64,000 nucleotides of DNA, taken from NCBI GenBank assembly GCA_965262505.1, contig CBDHFM010000030.1:2790001-2854000 (forward strand). The letters run 5' to 3'. The notes under the pieces were generated by a model, which made no database searches, was not told the origin of the DNA, and saw nothing but the letters and a program-made list of their open reading frames with translations. This DNA is from JACPPO01 sp965262505 (lineage in GTDB: Bacteria; Acidobacteriota; Vicinamibacteria; Vicinamibacterales; UBA2999). Positions 40,475 through 49,639 of the stretch are shown here, in pieces. Every line of letters starts with the position of its first letter. Position 1 is the first letter of the stretch. The position numbers were made by a program, and so were the translations under genes.

Positions 40475-40937
40475 TAGAGGAGCTGCGGGCGAGATAGGTC
40501 CTACAAAAGGGCCTAGTGTTTAGGAATCCCGGTTCCGGCCCCTCGGCTGGACCCCTGGCGGCAGGCGGAACGGTTGCCGCAGGACATGGGCGATCGTCTC
40601 GCACTGCAATCACGCGCGGTGTCCGGGCGGGGTACGTATCCACGTTACGAAGCCGCCGTTGGTCTGCCCTCGTCTGACGGCCGTTCGGAGCCCGGCGTGT
40701 TAGTGCGTAGCTGGAAATTGGCCGAAGCGATTCCTCGCCGCGAGTTCGGTCTGCGTGATCCGTGACGTGCGAGCAAACAGTGCCGGTGTATGCCGCGCTG
40801 GCAGGCGTTTGAGACAGGTACTACTCGCGGCGTGAACGGCAGAGTTCGAGCGGAGGCCTATTGCCCGCCGGGCGGAGCCGGACGCTGGACGAGGGTAGGC
40901 CGGCGGCGGCTGGTCCGCTACTTGGCGATTACGCTCG
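40475..40937. other. Gene-free stretch right of the IS630 element
   Basis: 463 bp without a credible gene. Open frames here do not resemble kinase C-termini, so the displaced 3' end of the disrupted kinase is not present. Contains dispersed repeat B copy 2 at 40790-40894 and scattered short GC-rich inverted motifs. Looks like a zone of past rearrangement. Confidence 0.5.
40790..40894 (+). repeat. Dispersed repeat B, copy 2
   Basis: About 105 bp matching 2798-2900 with a few substitutions and two extra bases near its start. The best conserved stretch is GCCCGCCGGGCGGAGCCGGA. Like copy 1 it lies in a scar region next to a mobile-element-related site and just outside the end of a minus-strand gene. 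Confidence 0.55.
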
Positions 40938-41579
40938 TCAGGGAGCGGGCGATGTCTGGGCGGGCAGGATGAGATCCTGGACCGGATAGTCCGAGGTGGT
41001 CCCGTCGTCGCGGAACTCCTTGGAGGCGCTGTAGAAGCCTGCGGTGGTCACGGTGACAGTCACCACCTCCTCCTCGTCGTTCTCCCAGAACCAGCCATGA
41101 ATGCCGGCGTAGGGGGCCGTGTAGGACCCGCGACCCTCGCTGGCGGTGCCCCGCTCGAAGCTGTCGGATGCGCTGGGCGGCAGGCCCTCCGGCTCGGTGT
41201 GAAAGTCGAAATTGATCTCTCCGGTCGCTGTCCAGGTGTACAGCATCGTCGCGCCCGGCTCGAGTTCGTACTTGTACTCGACGTACCCGCCATACGGCTG
41301 GAGGGAGAACTGCCGGGTGTCGATCTTGTAGTCGGCCGGCTGCGGCCGGACCGGTCCGGATTCGGATGCGACGATCGGCGGCGGCTGGGTCTGCGACAGA
41401 CTGATCAGCCCCGTGGCCGCGCCGGCCCCAAGAGGGTCGATGCCGTATTCGGCGGGCAGCACGATCGTGACCAGAACAACTCCAGCCACGACGAGGGCGA
41501 CCGCGGTAGCCTTCGCCAGCCTCGCCATCGAGGGAACGGGCCCGGCTGGGGCAGGGGCAGCGGCAGGGATGTTGCTCAT
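40938..41579 (-). CDS. Transmembrane anchor protein associated with HupE
   Basis: 213 residues. A Pro/Ala-rich N-terminus, one transmembrane helix at about 24-42 (AKATAVALVVAGVVLVTIVLP), then an extracytoplasmic beta-rich domain with YKIDTRQFSLQPYGGYVEYKYELEPGATMLYTW. The order fits the 'transmembrane anchor protein' family encoded next to HupE/UreJ proteins. Its ATG overlaps the HupE stop (ATGA, 41576-41579), so it is translated with HupE. Probable metal-homeostasis partner, function unproven. Confidence 0.72.
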   Translation of the reverse strand: MSNIPAAAPAPAGPVPSMARLAKATAVALVVAGVVLVTIVLPAEYGIDPLGAGAATGLISLSQTQPPPIVASESGPVRPQPADYKIDTRQFSLQPYGGYVEYKYELEPGATMLYTWTATGEINFDFHTEPEGLPPSASDSFERGTASEGRGSYTAPYAGIHGWFWENDEEEVVTVTVTTAGFYSASKEFRDDGTTSDYPVQDLILPAQTSPAP

Positions 41580-42271
41580 TCGACCAGGTACCCGGTGAGC
41601 TGATACCCCATCAGGATGAAGCCGCCCATCATGAGTGCCGTGTTGGCGGCAAAGGCATGTGCAAGAAAACCGACGCGCGTGCGCCAGTACGTCAGGGCGA
41701 TCAGGATCGCGGTCAGCGCCAGGAACTGTCCGAGCTCGACGCCGACGTTGAAGCTGACGATATTCGCCACGAGGCCGTTCTGCGGCAACGCAAGCTCCTG
41801 GAGCTTGGTGGCGAGACCGAACCCGTGAAACAAGCCGAACACCATTACCGCCGCGCGCGTGTTCAGACGAAGGCCGAGACGCTCGAAGCCGCCCATGTTC
41901 TCGAAGGCCTTGTAGACCACCGACAGGCCGATGACGGCGTCGATGAGGTGCGCGTTCGCGGGCACGTCGCCGAGCACGCCGCCGAGCAGCGTGATGCTGT
42001 GGCCGAGCGTGAACAAGCTGACGTACAGCAGCACATCCCTCAGGCGGTACAGAAAGAAGATGACGCCGACCAGGAAGAGTAGATGGTCATACCCGGTCAC
42101 CATGTGCTTGGCGCCGAGGTAGAGAAACGGTCCAATGGCCATACCGGTGATCGTCTGCACGAAGTCGGCGTCGCGCGCGGAGACGCCGTGGGCGGCAGCC
42201 GTGTCCGGCCAGAATGCCGCCACGAGCATGCAGGCGGCGAGCAGTACGATCACGCGCGTCCGGTTGTCCAT
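41576..42271 (-). CDS. HupE/UreJ-family membrane protein
   Basis: 231 residues. Signal peptide or first helix (VIVLLAACMLVAAFWPDTAAAHG), then six to seven helices with the family motifs FLYLGAKHMVTGYDHLLFLVG (HxxxGxDH metal motif), FTLGHSITL and FGLFHGFGLA. HupE/UreJ proteins are permeases for nickel or cobalt; no hydrogenase or urease genes are nearby. The ATG at 42271 is preceded by GAGAGGGCTC. Operonic with the anchor protein. Confidence 0.88.
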   Translation of the reverse strand: MDNRTRVIVLLAACMLVAAFWPDTAAAHGVSARDADFVQTITGMAIGPFLYLGAKHMVTGYDHLLFLVGVIFFLYRLRDVLLYVSLFTLGHSITLLGGVLGDVPANAHLIDAVIGLSVVYKAFENMGGFERLGLRLNTRAAVMVFGLFHGFGLATKLQELALPQNGLVANIVSFNVGVELGQFLALTAILIALTYWRTRVGFLAHAFAANTALMMGGFILMGYQLTGYLVE

Positions 42272-42366
42272 GAGCCCTCTCGACCAAAATTCTACATGGG
42301 GTCCGCCGCATCTCGGCATCCCTGACACAAACTTCAGGAATTCTTCAGGTGCGCGATGCGGCTCAC

Positions 42367-43893
42367 TCAACGTGCGGGGACCGAGACCGGTTCGTCCTCC
42401 GGTTTCAGTGTGGCCATTTCCGCCTCCAGCATCCGCTCGCCGGCGGCCGCGTCGACCCCTCGGGAGAGGTCAACCGCAGGCAGAAAGAGCGTCGCAACGA
42501 AGGAAGCCCCCGCGACCATCGCCCCGGCGACGAAGACGTAGTGGAGAGCGCCGGCGAACTGCAGCCGTGCGGCTCCTGTGAGCATGGCGCCGGTCGCCGC
42601 GAGCGCGTCGGCCCCCCCAGGCAGCGAGACGCCGGTGAGCTGGCGGGTCATCAGCGCGCCCATCGCCGAGATACCGACCGCTGCGCCGACACTCCGCGAG
42701 AACTGGCTGAGCGCGGTGGCGAGGCCGAGATGCGGCCGGGGCACGCCGTGCTGGACCGCCAGCAGCAGCGACAGCATGGAGAGGCCCATGCCGGACCCGA
42801 TCAGCAGGCCCGACACCAGGACGGCGCTGCGCGGCGAGTCAGCGCCGACCAGCGCCAGCCCGACGAATCCGGCCGTCAGGAGCAGGCTTCCGGTCACGGC
42901 GAGGGGACGGTATCCCAGCTTCACCGTCAGGCGCGCGCTGGCAATGGACATGGCCACCCAGCCGAGAAATAACGGCGTGAGCACACGGCCAGCCTCCGTG
43001 GCGGTGGCGCCCATCACGCCCTGCACGAACAGCGGGATGAAGGCGATCGCGCTGAACAGCGCCACGCCCACGAGAAACACCACGGTGAAGGTTCGGGCGA
43101 TCAGCGGGTTTTTCAGCAGGTCGAGCGGCAGGATCGGATCCGGCACGCGTCGCTCGACGGCCACGAAGCCTGCCAGCATCGCGACGGCGGCGCCCGCGAA
43201 CGCCCAGGCGAGTCCGCCAGCGTCCGCGCCAAGCGCGATGAGGAGGGTACTGATGCTGCCCAAGAGGAGCGCGGCACCCAGCCAGTCGATGCGAACCGCT
43301 TTCGCACGCTGTGTCCGCGGGTACGCCAGCAGGATGACCGTTGCCGCGAGCAGGCCAAACGGAAGGTTGAGATAGAACACCCATCGCCAGGACAGCGTGT
43401 CGGTGATGAATCCGCCGGCGAGGGGTCCGGCAATCGACGCCACGCCCCAGACGCCACTGAAGAGCGCCTGCGTGCGCGCGCGCTCGGCGAGCGTGTACAG
43501 CTCGCCGACGATCGTCATGCTGAGCGGGATGATCGCGCCGGTCCCGAGGCCCTGGATGGCACGGGCGATGATGAGCGAGGTCATCGATGTCGCGGCACCC
43601 GACAGCATCGACCCGATCAGGAAGATGGCGATGCCGGTGAGATACATCCGCCGCCGTCCATGGAGATCGGAGAATCGTCCCCAGATCGGAACCGATGCGG
43701 TGGAGGTCAGGAGGTACGCCGAGAAGACCCAGCTGTAATGCGCCAGGCCGCCCAGCGTGGCGATCACCGTCGGCATGGCGGTGCTGACGACGGTCGCTTC
43801 CATTGCTCCGAGGCCCATGCCGAGAAGCAGGCCGGCGGTGATCGCGCGGCGCCGGCCCAGGCTGATCGGGCGTGCTGCATCTGCCTCGCGCAT
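42367..43893 (-). CDS. MFS transporter, DHA2 family (EmrB/QacA type)
   Basis: 508 residues, 14 predicted helices. MEATVVSTAMPTVIATLGG (helix 1 motif D1 of DHA2), GRFSDLHGRRRMYLTGI (motif A) and GLGTGAIIPLSMTIVGELY plus GPLAGGFITDTLSWRWVFYLNLPFG (motif C) mark the drug:proton antiporter-2 group. Exports hydrophobic toxins or antibiotics. The ATG at 43893 gives the expected short cytosolic N-terminus. Separate from neighbours (divergent from the dihaem cytochrome, 89 bp gap). Confidence 0.92.
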   Translation of the reverse strand: MREADAARPISLGRRRAITAGLLLGMGLGAMEATVVSTAMPTVIATLGGLAHYSWVFSAYLLTSTASVPIWGRFSDLHGRRRMYLTGIAIFLIGSMLSGAATSMTSLIIARAIQGLGTGAIIPLSMTIVGELYTLAERARTQALFSGVWGVASIAGPLAGGFITDTLSWRWVFYLNLPFGLLAATVILLAYPRTQRAKAVRIDWLGAALLLGSISTLLIALGADAGGLAWAFAGAAVAMLAGFVAVERRVPDPILPLDLLKNPLIARTFTVVFLVGVALFSAIAFIPLFVQGVMGATATEAGRVLTPLFLGWVAMSIASARLTVKLGYRPLAVTGSLLLTAGFVGLALVGADSPRSAVLVSGLLIGSGMGLSMLSLLLAVQHGVPRPHLGLATALSQFSRSVGAAVGISAMGALMTRQLTGVSLPGGADALAATGAMLTGAARLQFAGALHYVFVAGAMVAGASFVATLFLPAVDLSRGVDAAAGERMLEAEMATLKPEDEPVSVPAR

Positions 43894-43982
43894 CCCGTCA
43901 GGGTACCACGCGGTTCGGGACGCTCCTGACCGACCGCGAAACGAGATGCGATAAACTGGATCGCGACAGAGGGGGAACACGG

Positions 43983-45146
43983 ATGAAAGTCAGATGGAGG
44001 CGCACGACTTTCGGCGTCACGGTCGCGGCGGTCGTGTGCCTGCTGGGTGTCGTGTCAGCGGCGAATCAAGCCGGGGCTGCCCTGGCCCAGACGCCGGCGC
44101 CGCAGATGTCGGAAGAGTTCTTCACGAATGTCCAGGTTCTCAAAGGGATTCCCGTGGACGAGTTCATGGACACGATGGGGATGTTTGCCGCCTCCCTGGG
44201 CTACGACTGCGTGAGTTGCCACGTCCCGCAGATCTATACCGACCGGACGGCGTTCGGCGTCGCCACCCCTGCGATACAGCGGGCACGCCAGATGATCGTG
44301 ATGATGAACACGATCAACCGCACGTTCTTCGGTGGGGAGCAGCGCATGAGCTGCTTCACTTGTCACAGAGGCCAGAACCAGCCCGGGAACATTCCAAGCC
44401 TCGAGATGCAGTACGCCGAGGTGTTTTTCGATCCAAGTGCGATAGAGATTTTCCCCGATACCCGGACGACCGTTGACGAGGTGTTCGACACGTACATCCA
44501 GGCGCTCGGTGGGGCGGAGCGGCTCTCCAGCCTCACCAGCTTCGTGGCCACCGGGACCTACTCGGGGTTCAACACAGGCGGGGACGCGCTTCCGGTAGAG
44601 ATCTTTGCCAAAGCTCCGGACCAGCGGACCCAGGTCGTTCGTACGCTGGAAGGCAACGCCATCAAGACCTACGATGGCCGCAGCAGTTGGGTCTCGGAAG
44701 GCTGGAGGCCGATGCCGCTGATGCCGTTCACCGGAGGGAACCTGGCAGGCGCCAGACTCGAGGCGCTGGTGTCGTTTCCCGCGGGGATCCAGGATGCGTT
44801 CGCCGAGTGGCAGGTCAGCGGCACCGACATCGACGATCGTCCAGTGCAAATCCTGCAGGGATCCAACGCAGGGGAGCCGCCCGTCAACCTCTATTTCGAC
44901 GATTCCGGGCTGCTGGTTCGGATCGTGCGCTGGAACAACACTGCGGTCGGGACCATCCCCATCCAGATCGACTACGAAGATTACCGCGAGGTCGGTGGCG
45001 TCCAGATGCCCTTTCGCTCGGTCATGACCTGGACGGACGGGCAGAGCACCTTCGAGCTCGAGGAGGTACGACCGAACGTCGAGATCGACGCGGCCAGGTT
45101 CGCCAGACCGGCCCCATACGAGCGCGTCCCATTCACGGGCCAGTAG
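43983..45146 (+). CDS. Exported dihaem cytochrome, photosynthetic reaction-centre cytochrome-like
   Basis: 387 residues. Signal peptide (VTVAAVVCLLGVVSA), then NVQVLKGIPVDEFMDTMGMF, which matches the reaction-centre cytochrome c subunit family found across Acidobacteriota without photosynthesis, and two haem c motifs, CVSCH (76-80) and CFTCH (124-128). The C-terminal ~220 residues form a beta-rich domain (RTLEGNAIKTYDGRSSWVSE, MPFRSVMTWTDGQSTFEL) like outer-membrane lipoprotein carriers. Likely a periplasmic electron carrier or sensor. RBS GAGGGGG lies 5-10 nt before the ATG. Confidence 0.85.
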   Translation: MKVRWRRTTFGVTVAAVVCLLGVVSAANQAGAALAQTPAPQMSEEFFTNVQVLKGIPVDEFMDTMGMFAASLGYDCVSCHVPQIYTDRTAFGVATPAIQRARQMIVMMNTINRTFFGGEQRMSCFTCHRGQNQPGNIPSLEMQYAEVFFDPSAIEIFPDTRTTVDEVFDTYIQALGGAERLSSLTSFVATGTYSGFNTGGDALPVEIFAKAPDQRTQVVRTLEGNAIKTYDGRSSWVSEGWRPMPLMPFTGGNLAGARLEALVSFPAGIQDAFAEWQVSGTDIDDRPVQILQGSNAGEPPVNLYFDDSGLLVRIVRWNNTAVGTIPIQIDYEDYREVGGVQMPFRSVMTWTDGQSTFELEEVRPNVEIDAARFARPAPYERVPFTGQ

Positions 45147-45190
45147 TCACATGCGCCAGCAGTCACTTCCTGAGGACCAGCCGCTCGCCG

Positions 45191-46768
45191 TCAGTGCGAC
45201 GCGACTGGCAGCAGGATCTCGAACAGGGCACCGCGCTCGTTGCGGGCGGTCACCGTGCCGCCGTGGCGTTCCACGATCGCCTTCACGATCGATAGCCCCA
45301 GCCCGCTGCCGTCCGATGTTCTGGAGACGTCAACTTTATAGAACCGGTCGAAGATCACCGGAAGATGTTCCGGCGGGATGCCGGGACCGGTATCGCCAAC
45401 GCTGAGGCGGAGGTTCGTGCCGACGCGCTCGGCCGACAGCGTGATGGTGCCGCCCCGCGGCGTATGGCGCAGGGCATTCGCGGCCAGGTTCTGAACCGCC
45501 TGTTCCAGCCGATTCTGATCCCCTAGGACGGTTTCGGCACCGGGCCCGACGGTCCGGACGAGCGCAACGTCGTGTGCCTGCAGGTCGCGCTCATGCCGCG
45601 TGGCGACGCGCTCGAACAGCGCAGGGACCCCGACCGTGGCGCGCCGCATGCCCGTTCCCGCACCTTCGAGGCGGGCGAGATCGAGCAGATCCCCGATGAT
45701 CCGCTCGAGTCGATGCGTTTCCTCCATGACGATACCGAGGTACCGCTCGCGCGTCTCCGGATCGACGGCCGCAGTTGGCATGGCGAGCGTTTCGAGATAG
45801 CCGCGCATCGCGGTCAGCGGCGTATTCAGCTAGTGGGAGACGTCCGCGAGAAGCTGCCGCCTGGCCTTGTCCGAGGCCTGGATCGCTTCCGCCCGTGCGC
45901 CGAGTTCTTCAGCCATCCGGTTGAACGAACGGGCGACGGCGGCCACTTCGTCTCCGCCCTCTTCGGGTGCGCGGGCGCTCAGGTCGCCCTGCCCCAGACG
46001 TTCGGTTGCACCCTGCACCTGTCGCAGCCGGCGGCGCACCGGACCAAACACCACGAATGCGATCAGCACCGCGCCGACCGCCAGGACGCCTCCACTCATG
46101 ACGCTCATTCTCGGACCGAGCTCACGGACGATGCGCGAAAGTGGCGGCCCCTCGGGAAGCACGGCCACCTGGCCGACCAGGGTGTTGCCGACCACGATGG
46201 GCGAGAAGTTACCGCGAGCGCCGGTCGCGCGCCCCAGACCCACGCCGCGGCCGCCCGGCTCCGTTCTACGTCCAGGAAGGCGGGCGTCTTGCGGTGAGGG
46301 CTCTCCCGGCAGCGTCGCGCCCTCGCGAGGCCGGATTCCTCTACCTGGTCCGAACCCGCGCGCCAGAGCCCTGCGGCGTGGAGAGAGCGGACGCCGCTGC
46401 GCTTCGGCGCGAAGTCCGTCCTGCAGCGCCCGCGGCAGGTCGTCATGGTTGGAGACGATCCGCCCGTCGCGCATGGCGACGATGAACGCCTGGAACACGT
46501 TGCCGTAGTGCTCGCGGACGTACTGCTGCAGGTCAAGTGCCGGCTCTTCGGCCAGCGCCGTACTGATGTCGGATGCGACGAGATCAGCCAGCCGCTGCGG
46601 GCTGGTCGCCGGCATCGATCCGGCAATGCGATCGGTGGTCCACAGGAAGAGCGCGCCATGCGCGGCCAGCATCAACGCGAGGAAGGCGAACAGCCCCAGC
46701 CCGATGCGCCAGTAGAGGCTGCGGTGCCACGTCGGACTAGACGTCTTGAAGGCCGCGATTCTCTGCAT
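45191..46768 (-). pseudogene. HAMP-type sensor histidine kinase with an amber codon in the H-box
   Basis: 525 sense codons plus one in-frame TAG (45830-45832). Domains: transmembrane helix (IGLGLFAFLALMLAAHGALFLW), periplasmic sensor of about 170 residues with an Arg/Pro/Gly-rich insert, second helix, HAMP, then HisKA and HATPase_c (NAALRHTP-type N-box as NLAANALRHTP, DTGPGIP, GSGLGLSIVKAI). The H-box reads DVSH-stop-LNTPLTAM; a Glu (GAG) is expected after the His312, so a single GAG-to-TAG change is the simplest cause. The frame continues intact for 205 codons. It follows the response regulator gene in the same direction. It would be non-functional unless the stop is suppressed or is a sequencing error. 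Confidence 0.8.
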
Positions 46769-46838
46769 ATGAGTCAAGTCTTTCTCCGTGGCCTTCGAGA
46801 CGTCTCGCCCCGCCGGAGGCGGGGCCAGTAAGCACTGT

Positions 46839-46866
46839 GTCTAGCGAGGCTTCGCCTCGGCTAGAC
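46839..46866 (-). terminator. Intercistronic hairpin after the response regulator
   Basis: GTCTAGC-GAGGC-TTC-GCCTCG-GCTAGAC: a near-perfect stem that includes the TAG stop of the response regulator. A second small stem CCCCGCC-GGA-GGCGGGG is at 46808-46824. These probably reduce read-through from the regulator gene into the histidine kinase gene. Confidence 0.55.
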
Positions 46867-47643
46867 ATCCGCGGCCTTGTATCCCGCGCCCCACACGGTC
46901 AGGATCACTGACGGTTCCGCAGGGGCGGTTTCAATCTTCTTTCGCAGCCGCTTGACGAGCGTATCGACGCTCCGGACGGTGACGAACGCCTCGTCTTTCC
47001 ACACCTTGTTCAGCAACGCCTCCCGGCTGAAGACGATACCGGCATTCGCCAGCAGCACGTACAGGAGCTGAAACTCGTTCGTTGTCAGCTCCACGTCGCG
47101 GCCGCCAACGAGGACCTTGTGGCGAGCGGGGTCCACCTCGATGTGCTGGTAGACGATCGGGCGACCCGTATCGACAGCGGGGGACGGGGAGGCAGGCACG
47201 CCGCGCCGCATCAGCGCTCGGACCCGCGCCATGAGTTCGCGCACGCCGAAGGGCTTCGTCAGATAGTCATCGGCGCCGCTGTCGAGACCGACGACTTTGT
47301 CTGATTCCTCCCGCCTGGCGGTGAGCATCAGGATCGGCACGTCGCTGTTTCTGGATTCCTTGCGGATGGCGCGACAGACTGTCACGCCGTCCAGGCCTGG
47401 CAGCATCAGGTCGAGAATCACCAGGTCGAATCGCTGCTCCCTGGCGAGTCTGAGTCCGGTGTCACCTTCAGCGGCCTCCACGCATGCCAGATTTTCCAGG
47501 CGGAGGTGCAGGCAGACGAGCTCGCGAATGTGGCTCTCGTCTTCCACGACGAGGACCGTTGGCCGAGGAGTGCGGGCGGATTCCACGGGCAGCTCGGAGG
47601 CGTCAGTGTAACCCGTCGGCGATGGAACAGGCATGACTGTCAT
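46861..47643 (-). CDS. OmpR-family response regulator
   Basis: 260 residues. Receiver domain at about 28-145 with acidic D35 (VVEDE), phospho-acceptor D78 (LVILDLMLPGLDG), Thr in MLTARREE and Lys in YLTKPFGVREL. C-terminal winged helix with LTTNEFQLLYVLLANAGIVFSREALLNKVW and TVRSVDTLVKRLRKKIE. A 25-residue extension precedes the receiver. The partner histidine kinase lies downstream (with the amber codon). The divergent Spy-like gene 195 bp away is a likely target. ATG at 47634 is an alternative start. Confidence 0.92.
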   Translation of the reverse strand: MTVMPVPSPTGYTDASELPVESARTPRPTVLVVEDESHIRELVCLHLRLENLACVEAAEGDTGLRLAREQRFDLVILDLMLPGLDGVTVCRAIRKESRNSDVPILMLTARREESDKVVGLDSGADDYLTKPFGVRELMARVRALMRRGVPASPSPAVDTGRPIVYQHIEVDPARHKVLVGGRDVELTTNEFQLLYVLLANAGIVFSREALLNKVWKDEAFVTVRSVDTLVKRLRKKIETAPAEPSVILTVWGAGYKAADV

Positions 47644-47838
47644 TGCACACCGGTTCGATGGTGCGGCTGTGGCAGGAATGTGAAGAAACGATGGCAGGCG
47701 TGAAACCTCCGCTGCCACCAAATCTTCACGGTCGCGTCATGAAAACGCCGTCACCCGTCCGTATTGTGGGTCATGAAGCGTGGCAGACGGATTGCCGCTA
47801 CGCGTTGTCAATAGCTCGAAGAAACGGAGGTAGCACCC

Positions 47839-48420
47839 ATGGATCGACAAAGTCATCTCCCCACGTTGAGAGCATTCGTGATCATGGCCGCACTGGCCGG
47901 CACTGCACTGGGCGGTACAGCGCTGGTCAACACTGCGCTGGTCGACACACTACTGGGTGGCACAGTGTTGGCCGCGCAAGGTCCCGGGCCCGGCGGGCAG
48001 CGCGGACGCGGACAAGGCCTCGGGAGGGGTATAGCGTCTGGCGGGCGGGGGGCGGGTCTGGCGCTGCGCGCGCTGGACTTGACCGACGCGCAGCGTGAAC
48101 AGGTGCGTCAACTCACCGAGCAGTATCGTGAGCAGACGCGCACGCTCGTTGAACGTGCCCACGCCGCGGAGGAGGCGCAGCGTCAGGCGATGGAAGCGCC
48201 TTCGTTCAGCGAGCAGCAGGTCCGGGCCGCCGCCCAGGCGCTTGCCGAGGCGCAGACCGACCTGGCGGTTCAGCAGGCGCGCCTGCGAAGTGACATCTAC
48301 GCGCTGTTGACGTCGGAGCAGCAGCAGCGGCTGCAGCAGATGCAGGCGGAGCGCGAGGTCAGGGAGCAAGAGCGCAGGGACCGTATGCAGCAGCGCCGGC
48401 AAGGTCAGCCGAGTCCATAG
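47839..48420 (+). CDS. Spy/CpxP-like periplasmic protein
   Basis: 193 residues. The signal region (FVIMAALAGTALGGTALVNT and onward) is lengthened by an imperfect tandem repeat of about 15-18 bp. A Gly/Arg-rich linker precedes a helical domain with LDLTDAQREQVRQLTEQYRE, the LTxxQ motif of CpxP/Spy, and a second QQQRLQQMQAE near the end. CpxP/Spy proteins are stress chaperones or sensor inhibitors regulated by two-component systems; the neighbouring regulator is divergent. GTGAA-type direct repeats at 47680 and 47700 might be regulator boxes. Good RBS (CGGAGG). Confidence 0.82.
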   Translation: MDRQSHLPTLRAFVIMAALAGTALGGTALVNTALVDTLLGGTVLAAQGPGPGGQRGRGQGLGRGIASGGRGAGLALRALDLTDAQREQVRQLTEQYREQTRTLVERAHAAEEAQRQAMEAPSFSEQQVRAAAQALAEAQTDLAVQQARLRSDIYALLTSEQQQRLQQMQAEREVREQERRDRMQQRRQGQPSP

Positions 48421-48452
48421 GACTGCGCCGGCCGAAAGAGGAGCAGGGGGCC

Positions 48453-48482
48453 AGGGTAACGGGAGCGAGCTCCCGTTACCCT
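48453..48482. terminator. Bidirectional hairpin terminator between spy-like and yajQ
   Basis: AGGGTAACGGGAG, CGAG loop, CTCCCGTTACCCT: perfect 13-bp stem between convergent genes. The stop codon TAA of yajQ lies inside it (48476-48478). Confidence 0.75.
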
Positions 48483-48979
48483 CGATAGTTGCCAAACTGC
48501 AGCGCCACCTCGAAATCCTGCTCGCGCAGCAGCCGCATGACATCCTGCAGCTCATCCTTCGACGGTGACGTGATACGGAGCTGATCCCCCTGGATCGTGG
48601 TCTGTACCTTCCGCAGCTTCGCGTTCTTGATGAATTTCACGATGTCCCGCGCCGTCTCGGAGGTGATGCCCTGCTGCAGTGCCACCTCCTGGCGGACCGT
48701 GCTGTTGGCGGCCGGTTGCGCGTCGCCGCGCGTGAGGTTCTTCGTGGGGACGTTTCGACGGACGAGCCGCGTCTGCACGATCTCCCAGAGCGCGTTCAGC
48801 TTGAAATCGTCGTCGGCAACGAGCACCAGCCTGGATTCCGCCGGCTCGAAGTCGATGGACGCCTTCGAGCCCTTGAAGTCGTAGCGCTGGGCAATTTCCT
48901 TGCGCGCCTGATTGAGCGCGTTGTCGACCTCCTGGAGATCGACAGTGGACGTGATGTCAAAGGAAGCCGGCGTTGCCAT
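48476..48979 (-). CDS. yajQ: YajQ-family nucleotide-binding protein
   Basis: 167 residues, the normal length. MATPASFDITSTVDLQEVDN and ALNQARKEIAQRYDFKGSKA open the first domain; VRQEVALQQGITSETARDIVKFIKNAKLRKVQTTIQGDQLRITSPSK-type core (visible as GITSETARDIVKFIK and KVQTTIQGDQLR) and DLQDVMRLLRE-like end are diagnostic. YajQ binds nucleotides, and in Xanthomonas cyclic di-GMP, modulating transcription. Single gene, monocistronic. Confidence 0.95.
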   Translation of the reverse strand: MATPASFDITSTVDLQEVDNALNQARKEIAQRYDFKGSKASIDFEPAESRLVLVADDDFKLNALWEIVQTRLVRRNVPTKNLTRGDAQPAANSTVRQEVALQQGITSETARDIVKFIKNAKLRKVQTTIQGDQLRITSPSKDELQDVMRLLREQDFEVALQFGNYRG

Positions 48980-49000
48980 CCGCGCACATCATAAACGATC

Positions 49001-49543
49001 ATGTTCGCACTCATGGAGCGCCCCCGCGTCGGCATCTCTCGCTGCCTACTGGGCGACGCAGTCCGCTACGACGGGACGCACAAGCGGGATGCCGTGCTCG
49101 TCGACACGCTGAGCCGCCATGTCGAGTGGGTGCCTGTCTGCCCGGAGGTCGAAATCGGGATGGGCACGCCTCGCGAGCCGATTGGGCTCGTGGCCCACGC
49201 GCACGGCGTGCCGTCGGCCGGTGCACGCGTCCGGCTGGTGGGTCTCAGCACCGGCGAAGACTGGACCGGCCGGATGCAGGCGTGGGCGCACGAGCGGCTG
49301 AAGGCACTGGTGCCGCTCGGGCTCTCCGGCTATGTGTTCAAGGCCCGATCGCCGAGCTGCGGCATCCACGGCGTGCCGGTTCAGGCTGGAGATATGGAGC
49401 GCGTCGGCCGCGGACTCTTTGCGCAGGTGCTCATCGCTGCCATGCCGGACCTGCCGGTGGCCGATGAGGAAGAGCTGACGCACACCGCCGGCCGGGATGA
49501 CTTTCTCGGGCGCGTCCGCGCATATCACGTTCGGGCGAGGTGA
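49001..49543 (+). CDS. DUF523-family protein
   Basis: 180 residues. VGISRCLLGDAVRYDGTHKRD, then VCPEVEIGMGTPREPI and ARSPSCGIHG: the three cysteine-containing motifs that define DUF523 (YbbK group). They may bind a metal or iron-sulfur cluster. Function is unknown. ATG at 49001 or 49013; MERPRVGISRC fits the family start best. Divergent from yajQ with a 21-bp gap. Confidence 0.88.
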   Translation: MFALMERPRVGISRCLLGDAVRYDGTHKRDAVLVDTLSRHVEWVPVCPEVEIGMGTPREPIGLVAHAHGVPSAGARVRLVGLSTGEDWTGRMQAWAHERLKALVPLGLSGYVFKARSPSCGIHGVPVQAGDMERVGRGLFAQVLIAAMPDLPVADEEELTHTAGRDDFLGRVRAYHVRAR

Positions 49544-49639
49544 TTCGGACTCGGCGAACCTGGGCGCGAACAGGGGGCCGACGCGTGCAGCGGCAGGGCA
49601 CTTGCCACAATCCGATATGAGATCCGTATAATCGGAAGC

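Noticed and set aside
45830..45832. Pyrrolysine coding at the TAG in the histidine kinase
   Set aside because: The family has Glu here, no pyl genes are visible and there is no reason for Pyl in this position.
47680..47729. GTGAA direct repeats as a confirmed regulator operator
   Set aside because: Only two weak repeats 20 bp apart and one inverted partner; too little to call a site.
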